19,552 nucleotides of DNA from CAYLJV01 sp964510375 (GTDB taxonomy: Archaea; Hadarchaeota; Hadarchaeia; Hadarchaeales; JAGGTB01). The notes under the pieces were generated by a model. That model was not told where the DNA came from. It saw only the letters and a list, made by a program, of their open reading frames with translations, and searched no databases. The position numbers and the translations under genes were made by a program. The stretch spans positions 1-19,552 of the forward strand of contig CAZEBR010000030.1 of NCBI GenBank assembly GCA_964510375.1, read 5' to 3'. Shown here piece by piece: positions 13,639-19,552 of this stretch (position 1 is its first letter; each line of letters starts with the position of its first letter).

Positions 13639-14945
13639 TGCTCAAACCCCATCTCGACGTTAATAGAGACGGGGAGCTTTTGATCGGTGGCTTGAGCACC
13701 GTTGAAATAGCCGATCGCTTTGGAACTCCACTTTTTGTTACTGACGAGGAAAGGATACGAGGGAAATATCGGAGGTTTTACAAGGCTTTTTCCGATTTTT
13801 GGGACGACCTCCAAGTCATGTACGCCTATAAGGCAAATTCAAATCTTGCAGTATGCAAAGCACTACAGGACGAGGGCTGTGGGGCCGACGTGGCCTCCCT
13901 CTGCGAACTTAAAATTGCTCTAGAAACCGGACTTGAAGGCAAAAAAATAACGTTTAACGGAAATAACAAATCAAGAGAAGAAATAGAACTTGGGATCAAA
14001 AACGGAGTCTTGTTTAATGTCGACAATTTCCGCGAACTGGAGATAATAGAGGAACTGGCCACCGAGATGGATGAGGAAGCCAGGATAGGATTTAGAGTAA
14101 ACCCCAACGTAGAAGCTCCAACACATCCGCACATCTCAACTGGGCTGAGAAAGGGTAAATTTGGAATCGACGTTCAAAGTGGAAAGGCCTTGAAAGCGTA
14201 CGAAAAAGCAAGCGAAATGAGAAACCTCAAAGTCGAAAGCATTCACTCCCACATCGGTTCTCAAATCTTAGATCCGGATCCTTTCATGGAGCAAGCTAGG
14301 AAAGTGATGGAAATACGGGAAGAAGTAGAAAGGGAAACCGGAGTAGAATTGGAAACTATCAACCTGGGTGGTGGCCTTGGCATTCCCTATAAATCCGATG
14401 AGGAGGAGCTTCCCCCCGAAGTTTTGGCCGCCAAAATTACTTCCACCATAGAGGAAAGGTTAAGTTCCCAAAACCTTTCTGAACCGAATCTTATTCTCGA
14501 ACCCGGTAGATTTCTCGTCGCGGACTCGACTCTGCTGCTAGGTAGGGTTGGACACGTAAAGAAAAAAGAAGAATCAGCTGACTGGATATCCATCGACGGA
14601 GGGATGAACGTTTTAATAAGACCTTCCCTTTACGGATCGTATCACCACATAGAGCTCGCGAATAAGATGAACGATGAAAAGAACAGGACTTACAACATCG
14701 CTGGACCTCTCTGTGAGTCCGGGGACTATCTCGGCAAGGGAAGAAGTTTGCCCCCCGCCGGTAGAGGAGATTTAATCGCGGTTTACGACGTGGGCGCATA
14801 CGGAATTTCAATGGCAAACCAGTACAACGCCAAACCCAGGCCTGGAATGGTGACGATTAAATCGAGCAAGATTGAAATGGTGAGAAAAGGGGAAAAATGT
14901 GAGTATGTCATCAGACTTGATAGAATTCCGACTTGGTTAAAGTGA
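13638..14945 (+). CDS. lysA: Diaminopimelate decarboxylase
   Basis: Last step of lysine synthesis: decarboxylation of meso-diaminopimelate. This 435-residue fold-type III PLP enzyme has VMYAYKANSN with the PLP lysine at residue 65, GCGADVASLCELKIALETG, VESIHSHIGSQI (histidine stacking on PLP), INLGGGLGIPY (phosphate loop) and LEPGRFLVADSTLLLGRV. Its GPLCESGDYLGKGRSLP segment supplies the CESGD motif specific to DapDC over other decarboxylases of the family, and GAYGISMANQYNAKPRP supplies the substrate-binding Tyr. The ATG overlaps the preceding stop by one base with GAGGGAT upstream. Its stop overlaps the lysC GTG by four bases, so the cluster is translationally coupled. Confidence 0.96.
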   Translation: MLKPHLDVNRDGELLIGGLSTVEIADRFGTPLFVTDEERIRGKYRRFYKAFSDFWDDLQVMYAYKANSNLAVCKALQDEGCGADVASLCELKIALETGLEGKKITFNGNNKSREEIELGIKNGVLFNVDNFRELEIIEELATEMDEEARIGFRVNPNVEAPTHPHISTGLRKGKFGIDVQSGKALKAYEKASEMRNLKVESIHSHIGSQILDPDPFMEQARKVMEIREEVERETGVELETINLGGGLGIPYKSDEEELPPEVLAAKITSTIEERLSSQNLSEPNLILEPGRFLVADSTLLLGRVGHVKKKEESADWISIDGGMNVLIRPSLYGSYHHIELANKMNDEKNRTYNIAGPLCESGDYLGKGRSLPPAGRGDLIAVYDVGAYGISMANQYNAKPRPGMVTIKSSKIEMVRKGEKCEYVIRLDRIPTWLK

Positions 14946-16177
14946 GAAGAATCGTAGCAAAATTCGGCGGCACTAGCCTTGAGAATGGAAAACTAGTGAG
15001 AAGGGCAGCCAAGTCAGTGAAAAAGGAACTTGATAAAGGAGATACTCAAATCGCCGTCGTGGTTTCCGCCATGGGGGGGACAACGGATACGCTAATCAAT
15101 ACCGCTAAGGAAGGGACCAACGGAGATATTTCCCGTCGAGACCTTGATTCAATAATGGCGATGGGTGAAAAAATAAGCGCCAAAGTCTTCGCATCCACTT
15201 TACGGTCTCTGGGTGTCGAGGCCAAGCCGATAACCACTGAAGATTCAGAATGGCCGATCATAACGGATACGATAGCCGGAGACGCCACTCCTAATCTCGA
15301 GAGGACGGAAGAAATTGCCAAAAGCAAGATTAAACCACTGATGGAGAACGGCGTCGTTCCAGTGATTTCCGGGTTCATCGGCAGGGACGAAAACGGGACA
15401 GTTACCACCCTCGGGAGAGGGGGTAGCGACATCACCGCTTTTCTGATGGGAAAATGCCTCGATGCGACAGACGTCATCCTTGTAACAGATGCCCAGGGGG
15501 TCATGACAGCCGATCCTAGAAAAATAGCCGATGCGGAATTATTAGACCATGTCAACGCTGAGGAGCTGTGCGACCTCGCCAGATACGGTTCGAAAATAGT
15601 AAAACACAACGCCCTGAAGTACAAGGACCCCGACATAAACGCAAAAGTTATACATTTTCAACATGGAAATCTTTCCGCAGAGGGGACGATTATTAAAGAT
15701 TCATTGCCCGAAACCGGAAAAGCAAACGCTCATCTTTACCCCAAGCCCTTGTCCATGCTGACGGTCGTCGGCGAGGGAATGCAGGACACTCCAGGTATCT
15801 TGGTGAATGCTATTAATCCGTTGAGCGAATCCGAGATCAATATATTTGGAGTTTCTATCGGTCCTCGCTCATTTTCTGTCTACGTTACTGAAGAGGAATC
15901 CAAAAAAGCGTTAGAAATACTCCATGATGCGGTTCAGGAGAGCGAAGTCATGAAATCGACGACAAGCGAAGCTGGAATTGCTATGATCGTGACTGAAAGC
16001 GAGGAGTTTATCGATACCCCCGGAATAATATCCAAATTGTCGGATCCTCTCGCGGAGGAGGGCATAAATGTTGCGGAGATCTATTCTAGTCAGGCTTCAA
16101 TCAGCTTTTTCGTTAACTGGGAGGACAGAGAAGAGGCATTCGAACTTCTTAAAGGTAGCATAAGGGAGGTGACTTAA
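14942..16177 (+). CDS. lysC: Aspartate kinase
   Basis: Phosphorylates aspartate, the committed step toward lysine, methionine and threonine. The kinase domain (about 1-265) shows IVAKFGGTSLENGK, VVVSAMGGTTDTLI, VISGFIGRDENGTVTTLGRGGSDITAFLMG and LVTDAQGVMTADPRKI. Two ACT-type regulatory domains follow: EGMQDTPGILVNAINPLSESEINIFGVS and TESEEFIDTPGIISKLSDPLAEEGINVAEIYSS. This implies allosteric feedback control, probably by lysine given the operon, although threonine cannot be excluded. I chose GTG at 14942 because GTGA overlaps the lysA stop by 4 nt; an in-frame TTG at 14933 would add three residues and overlap by 13. Neither has a strong SD, consistent with coupling. Confidence 0.95.
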   Translation: MRRIVAKFGGTSLENGKLVRRAAKSVKKELDKGDTQIAVVVSAMGGTTDTLINTAKEGTNGDISRRDLDSIMAMGEKISAKVFASTLRSLGVEAKPITTEDSEWPIITDTIAGDATPNLERTEEIAKSKIKPLMENGVVPVISGFIGRDENGTVTTLGRGGSDITAFLMGKCLDATDVILVTDAQGVMTADPRKIADAELLDHVNAEELCDLARYGSKIVKHNALKYKDPDINAKVIHFQHGNLSAEGTIIKDSLPETGKANAHLYPKPLSMLTVVGEGMQDTPGILVNAINPLSESEINIFGVSIGPRSFSVYVTEEESKKALEILHDAVQESEVMKSTTSEAGIAMIVTESEEFIDTPGIISKLSDPLAEEGINVAEIYSSQASISFFVNWEDREEAFELLKGSIREVT

Positions 16178-16178
16178 C

Positions 16179-17057
16179 TTGAAATTTGAGGGAGCTTTCA
16201 CGGCTCAGATTACTCCGTTTACAGAAGAGGGGGAAATCGACGAAGAGGGTTATCGACGCAACATAAGATCCCAGATAGAAGGTGGAATAGACGGCCTTTT
16301 GCCCGTTGGAACGACTGGAGAGTGCGCCACTTTATCCCACGAGGAACATGAACGAGTAGTAGAGATAGCTGTAGACGAAGCCTCGGGAGAAGTTCCCGTT
16401 ATGGCTGGTACCGGGAGCAACAATACGAAGGAAGCCCTGAAACTGACCAAACATGCTGCTGAAGTTGGAGCTGATGCGGCGATGCTGGTTGGACCGTACT
16501 ATAATAAGCCAACTCAAAGGGGACTCTACGAACACTATAAAAAATTGGCAGAAGAAGTGGATATTCCTCAAGTGATTTATAACATTCCGTCGAGAACCGG
16601 GAAAAACATTGAGGCTGAAACTATCATTAAACTCTCTCAAATCGATAATATCATCGGAATCAAGGAAGCAAGTGGGGACCTAAAACAGGTTATGGACATT
16701 GCTAAAAAATCGAGCGATGACTTCAATATCATGTCAGGGGATGACAGACTTGCTCTACCTATTCTGAGCCTGGGCGGAACTGGAGTCGTTTCGGTGGCCT
16801 CCAACTTGGTCCCGGGTAAAATATCAAAATTAGTCAGTTCCTATCTCGACGGCGATGTCAAAACATCAAGGGAGCTCCATTATGAACTCCTGCCCCTATT
16901 CAAAGCCCTATTTTTGGAAACTAATCCCGGACCAGTGAAAGCTGCTATGGAAATTCTGGGTAATCCGTCAGGTACTCCAAGACCTCCTTTGGTGGAAGCT
17001 GGCGAGGATACCAAAGAACGCTTGCGAGAAGTCCTCTCCGATTTGGGTCTGGCTTAA
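16179..17057 (+). CDS. dapA: 4-Hydroxy-tetrahydrodipicolinate synthase
   Basis: Condenses pyruvate with aspartate semialdehyde, the entry to the diaminopimelate branch. A TIM-barrel aldolase of 292 residues. Catalytic residues are readable: GTTGE with Thr45 and Thr46, YNIPSRTG with Tyr134, and the Schiff-base lysine Lys162 in GIKEASGD. LLPVGTTGECATLSHEEHERV and LVGPYYNKPTQRGLYEHYK are strongly family-like, and the arginine of PSRTG contacts the substrate carboxylate. NPGPVKAAMEILG near the C-terminus is also conserved. The start is TTG at 16179, 1 nt after the lysC stop, with a strong SD GGGAGGTGAC at 16164-16173. Close relatives include N-acetylneuraminate and keto-deoxy-sugar aldolases, but the operon context supports DapA. 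Confidence 0.96.
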   Translation: MKFEGAFTAQITPFTEEGEIDEEGYRRNIRSQIEGGIDGLLPVGTTGECATLSHEEHERVVEIAVDEASGEVPVMAGTGSNNTKEALKLTKHAAEVGADAAMLVGPYYNKPTQRGLYEHYKKLAEEVDIPQVIYNIPSRTGKNIEAETIIKLSQIDNIIGIKEASGDLKQVMDIAKKSSDDFNIMSGDDRLALPILSLGGTGVVSVASNLVPGKISKLVSSYLDGDVKTSRELHYELLPLFKALFLETNPGPVKAAMEILGNPSGTPRPPLVEAGEDTKERLREVLSDLGLA

Positions 17058-17131
17058 ATAGTATTTTCGATAATCCAGCTCGAGAACTTTTTAGTTAGAA
17101 CTTCGAATCATAATTTAGAGGGGTTGATACT
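17058..17131 (+). promoter_or_regulatory. dapA-dapB gap with SD for a non-standard start
   Basis: A 74-nt AT-rich spacer, the longest gap inside the otherwise overlapping cluster. Its end carries GAGGGGTTGAT (17118-17128), which is an SD in the same register relative to the predicted ATA start (3 nt) as the SDs of three other genes here. TTTTTAG and AATTTAG stretches could be weak internal promoter elements; I cannot establish one. Confidence 0.4.
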
Positions 17132-17956
17132 ATAGATGTAGGTATCTGTGGTTCATGCGGGAGAATGGGTAGGCTCATAATTGAATCCATTTCGGAAACC
17201 GACGATATGGAACTAGTCGTCGCCATTGACGAGCCAAATACTGAAGACGCGGGGAGAGATGCCGGTCTCTTGGCCGGGATCGAAGAACTTGGAGTGAAAA
17301 TAACCGGGGGCGAGAAGTTAAAAAATACTCTCAAGAAAAGCGATCCCGACGTACTGATCGATTTTACGGTTGCTGGCGCTGCTGTTGAAAACGTTAAAAC
17401 CGCGGCGAGTCTGGGTATACCGGTAGTTGTCGGTACCACCGGATTTTCCGACGACCAGTGGGAAGAGATGGTCGGAGCAATTGAAGAAAATGGTATCCCC
17501 GCAGTGATAGCTTCGAACATGTCGCTCGGAGTGAACATGTTCTACAAATTGGTCGAAGAGGTGGCCGAGAAGCTGAGCGATTACGATATGGAACTCGTTG
17601 AAACTCACCATAACAAGAAAGTCGATGCACCCAGCGGCACTGCTCTGACGGCCGCGAGGCTCGCTGCAGAAGCCTCCGGCAAAGACTTCGAAGAGGTCGC
17701 CAGATACGGTAGACCGAAGGGAGAAATTGGTGAGAGATCGGAAAATGAAATTGGAATCCATTCGATCAGGGCGGGAAATATCACTGGAGATCATAAATTT
17801 ATCTTCGCAGGACCTAACGAGAGATTGGAGTTAACTCACAAAGCCCAGAACAGGCAGGCTTTTGTTGACGGCGTGTTAAGAGCGGTCAGATACATTCATG
17901 AAAACGGCGAGCCTGGGGAAGTCATGGGGATGAAAGACATCCTATTCGGCGAGTGA
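17132..17956 (+). CDS. dapB: 4-Hydroxy-tetrahydrodipicolinate reductase, apparent ATA start
   Basis: Reduces the DapA product with NAD(P)H; 274 residues from the proposed start. The nucleotide loop reads GICGSCGRMG (residues 4-13), followed by VLIDFT, VVVGTTGFSDDQW and the catalytic ETHHNKKVDAPSGTAL (His159, His160, Lys163). IGIHSIRAGNITGDHKFIFAGPNERLELTHKAQNR is the C-terminal substrate domain. The first in-frame ATG is at 17165, inside the GRMG motif, and starting there would delete the glycine-rich loop. Between the upstream in-frame stop (17111) and 17165 there is no ATG, GTG or TTG in frame. ATA at 17132 gives (M)DVGICGSCGRMG, the expected N-terminus, and has GGGGTTGAT 3 nt upstream. A sequence error is the main alternative. 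Confidence 0.9.
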   Translation: MDVGICGSCGRMGRLIIESISETDDMELVVAIDEPNTEDAGRDAGLLAGIEELGVKITGGEKLKNTLKKSDPDVLIDFTVAGAAVENVKTAASLGIPVVVGTTGFSDDQWEEMVGAIEENGIPAVIASNMSLGVNMFYKLVEEVAEKLSDYDMELVETHHNKKVDAPSGTALTAARLAAEASGKDFEEVARYGRPKGEIGERSENEIGIHSIRAGNITGDHKFIFAGPNERLELTHKAQNRQAFVDGVLRAVRYIHENGEPGEVMGMKDILFGE

Positions 17957-17965
17957 GCAGTTTAA

Positions 17966-18214
17966 CTAACCGGTCCTGTTCTGCTCTCTTTTCCAATTTT
18001 TTTGAATCTCGGCGGCGATCTCCCCATCCTCAATGACGAAGGGACCTGTGTATCCGCAGTTCTTGCACACATATATCGTTCCAGCCCGACCGCCTACAAA
18101 ATAGTAAAGCCTAGAGGAGCCACAATCGGGACAGTGAATCTCCCCTCTTGGCTCCTTGGATTCTTTTTTTACCATTTCATCAAATTTTTCGAATTTTTCT
18201 TCCATATCCTTCAA
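17966..18214 (-). CDS. Small zinc-ribbon protein
   Basis: An 82-residue protein with a charged, probably helical N-terminus (MKDMEEKFEKFDEMVKKESKE) and one zinc ribbon: HCPDCGSSRLYYF (CxxC) and YVCKNCGYTGPFVIEDGE (CxxC), then a short helix AAEIQKNWKREQ. The ribbon resembles those of RNA polymerase subunit M/TFS-like and translation-associated small archaeal proteins, but the acidic catalytic tip of TFS is not visible and I do not assign a function. A TTG at 18214 has GTGAT 4 nt upstream, the same SD register as other genes here; an in-frame ATG at 18205 is an alternative. It is convergent with dapB (10 nt between stops) and diverges from asd. Confidence 0.75.
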   Translation of the reverse strand: MKDMEEKFEKFDEMVKKESKEPRGEIHCPDCGSSRLYYFVGGRAGTIYVCKNCGYTGPFVIEDGEIAAEIQKNWKREQNRTG

Positions 18215-18344
18215 TCAAATCACGATATGCGAAAACTGTTACAATATAATTGTGTATACCAGAATTGTTAACTGTTCAACAATTCAGCAGTTTTATTAAT
18301 GACAAAAAAATAAATGAATCAAGAATTAATTCGGGGTGAACAAA
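18215..18344. promoter_or_regulatory. Divergent zinc-ribbon/asd promoter region with operator-like dyads
   Basis: A TATA-like TTTTATTAA (18291-18299) is placed to start asd transcription near 18320. Just upstream is a perfect dyad GAATTGTT-8 nt-AACAATTC (18262-18285), and further up ACAAT-ATA-ATTGT (18241-18253). Together these give four ATTGT/ACAAT half-sites in 45 bp. The asd leader carries SD GGGGTGA (18333-18339), 5 nt before the ATG at 18345. Confidence 0.5.
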
Positions 18345-19409
18345 ATGGAAAAAATATCGGTCGGGGTTTTAGGCGCCACCGGGATGGTTGGTCAAAGGTT
18401 CATACTATCTTTGATTGACAATCCTTGGTTTGAGCTTGAAGCCTTAACTGCCTCTAAAAATTCCGCCGGGAAGAAATACAGTCAGGCGGCAAAGTGGTAT
18501 CTTTACCCTCCGATGCCGGACGAGGTAAAGGACATTGAAGTCAAACCCACGAATATAGAATCCGTCGAGGGTCTTGATCTCGTTTTTTCGGCACTTCCTT
18601 CGGGCGTTGCCGATGAGGTTGAGCCGAAAATGGCGGAAGCGGGACTGATGGTTGCATCGAACGCGAGTTCCTACCGAATGGAATCGGACGTTCCTTTAAT
18701 GATTCCCGAAATTAATCCCGATCACTTGAACCTTCTGGAGAAACAGAGGGACCAGCGAGGTTGGGATGGAGCTATAGTTACAAATCCCAACTGTACTACA
18801 ATCATATTGTTGTTAGCTCTCCATCCCCTGATAGAAAAATACGGCGTGGATAGAACCTTCGTTTCGACCATGCAGGCTCTTTCCGGAGCGGGCTACGGTG
18901 GAGTAAAATCCATGGAGATAGAGGACAATCTGATCCCCCACATCCCCAAAGAGGAATGGAAGACCGAAAACGAACCACTAAAAATTCTAGGTGAATACAA
19001 ATCCGGAAGCATAGAAAAAGCCGAGATAGATATAAGCGCTAGCTGCAACCGCGTTCCCGTTCTAGATGGTCATACAGAGTCCATTTTTTTGAAGCTGGGA
19101 TCGGACGCCACAATAGATGAGGTAAAGAAAACCATGAGCGAGTACCAGTCCGAGCCTCAAGAACTTGAACTTCCAACGGCACCGGAATATCCCGTGATAG
19201 TTCGAGACGAACCTGACCAGCCTCAACCTAGAACTGCACGCCATGCTGGAAGCGTTCCCGGAATGGCGGTCGAAGTTGGGAGAATAAGAGAAGATCCGAC
19301 TCTAGATAACGGAGTTAGGTTCCTTATATCGGGAAACAATGCCATTAGAGGAGCTGCTGGCGCATCCGTCCTCAACGCCGAGTTGATGAAAGCAAAGAAC
19401 CTGCTCTAA
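18345..19409 (+). CDS. asd: Aspartate-semialdehyde dehydrogenase, archaeal/fungal type
   Basis: Reduces aspartyl phosphate (the LysC product) to aspartate semialdehyde, the DapA substrate. 354 residues. It begins MEKISVGVLGATGMVGQRFI (NADP-binding loop). Active-site Cys150 lies in TNPNCTT, and SCNRVPVLDGHTE is the archaeal/fungal-type catalytic histidine segment. MQALSGAGYGG and DQPQPRTARHAGSVPGMAVEVGR are also typical of this subgroup, as is RFLISGNNAIRGAAGASVLNAEL. I chose ATG 18345 for its SD; an in-frame GTG at 18336 would add three residues but overlaps that SD. It lies outside the coupled operon, behind its own promoter, which suits an enzyme shared with threonine and methionine synthesis. 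Confidence 0.96.
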   Translation: MEKISVGVLGATGMVGQRFILSLIDNPWFELEALTASKNSAGKKYSQAAKWYLYPPMPDEVKDIEVKPTNIESVEGLDLVFSALPSGVADEVEPKMAEAGLMVASNASSYRMESDVPLMIPEINPDHLNLLEKQRDQRGWDGAIVTNPNCTTIILLLALHPLIEKYGVDRTFVSTMQALSGAGYGGVKSMEIEDNLIPHIPKEEWKTENEPLKILGEYKSGSIEKAEIDISASCNRVPVLDGHTESIFLKLGSDATIDEVKKTMSEYQSEPQELELPTAPEYPVIVRDEPDQPQPRTARHAGSVPGMAVEVGRIREDPTLDNGVRFLISGNNAIRGAAGASVLNAELMKAKNLL

Positions 19410-19427
19410 ACCATTTTAGGCGTTTCT

Positions 19428-19451
19428 AATTTTTCTTTTAATTTTTCTTTT
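19428..19451 (+). terminator. T-rich archaeal terminator after asd
   Basis: Two perfect tandem copies of AATTTTTCTTTT (19428-19439 and 19440-19451) begin 18 nt after the asd stop. Runs of T on the non-template strand are the usual archaeal termination signal. It also separates asd from the convergent tRNA-Met. Confidence 0.65.
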
Positions 19452-19479
19452 CCAGTCCATAGGGTCAACAAAGTAAAAA

Positions 19480-19552
19480 TGGTAGCGGGGGCTGGAGTTG
19501 AACCAGCGACCTCCGGGTTATGAGCCCGGCGGGCACTCCAGACTGCCCTACC
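19480..19552 (-). tRNA. tRNA-Met (CAT), initiator type, 5' end cut by the window edge
   Basis: Reading the minus strand from the window edge: the end of the 5' acceptor strand, UA, D arm GGGC/GCCC, anticodon stem CCGGG/CCCGG enclosing CUCAUAA (anticodon CAU), T arm GCUGG/CCAGC enclosing UUCAACU, 3' acceptor CCCCGCU, then A and encoded CCA. The three G-C pairs next to the anticodon loop and the U at position 72, which implies an A1-U72 pair, are features of archaeal initiator tRNA. The first five or so bases of the gene are outside the window. Confidence 0.88.

Noticed and set aside
15046..15636. 196-codon minus-strand open frame inside lysC
   Set aside because: Low-complexity Ser/Thr/Ile-rich translation antisense to a conserved kinase domain; a frame shadow.
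17165..17956. dapB starting at the ATG at 17165
   Set aside because: This would remove the glycine-rich nucleotide-binding loop encoded directly upstream in the same frame.
1..19552. CRISPR array, insertion sequence, prophage or toxin-antitoxin system
   Set aside because: I found no regularly spaced repeats, transposase, integrase, phage structural gene or recognisable toxin-antitoxin pair on either strand.

Overview
The window (about 19.5 kb) comes from an archaeon, most likely a euryarchaeote. The archaeal markers are a geranylgeranylglyceryl-phosphate (GGGP) synthase, a 48-residue ribosomal protein L40e, an archaeal type A RNase P RNA, an archaeal/fungal-type aspartate-semialdehyde dehydrogenase, TATA-box promoters, and Shine-Dalgarno (SD) sequences of the form GGAGGTGAT placed about 3-4 nt before the start. 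Many proteins are rich in Asp/Glu, which would fit a salt-adapted lineage, but I did not compute this and do not assign a genus.

Region 1 (1-5493) is nitrogen/amino-acid related. It starts with the N-terminal part of a fold-type I aminotransferase on the minus strand. A complete branched-chain-amino-acid-type ABC importer follows: livH-livM-livG-livF on the plus strand, with its probable solute-binding protein facing it tail to tail on the minus strand. Region 2 (5494-9456) holds a tRNA-Val(CAC) on the minus strand with an unexplained cluster of four small hairpins just 3' of it. It continues with an exported or membrane-anchored MsrA-MsrB fusion, a 58-residue two-helix membrane protein coupled to a sodium:solute symporter, and a small zinc-finger protein.

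Region 3 (9457-12164) is a housekeeping block: RNase P RNA on the plus strand meets, tail to tail, a minus-strand operon nnr (NAD(P)HX repair) - rpl40e - GGGP synthase. The rpl40e gene is only 48 codons and fits exactly between its neighbours. Region 4 (12286-19409) is a lysine-biosynthesis cluster: class III aminotransferase - lysA - lysC - dapA - dapB, then asd after a small minus-strand zinc-ribbon gene. Together these cover aspartyl phosphate to semialdehyde (LysC, Asd), ring formation and reduction (DapA, DapB) and the final decarboxylation (LysA). The aminotransferase is the only candidate in the cluster for the middle steps. The window ends inside an initiator-type tRNA-Met.

Main points of interest: dapB has no usable ATG, GTG or TTG start and appears to begin at ATA. 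The RNase P RNA has A where the near-universal bulged U of helix P4 is expected. The MsrA-MsrB fusion has lost ordinary resolving cysteines but has a CxxC in its linker. A class III aminotransferase/racemase-family protein sits where the pathway lacks its middle enzymes. Two 10-11 codon mini-ORFs overlap membrane-protein genes by ATGA, and dyad-symmetric operator candidates lie at the msrAB and asd promoters. I see no CRISPR array, insertion sequence or prophage, and no clear multi-gene novel system.
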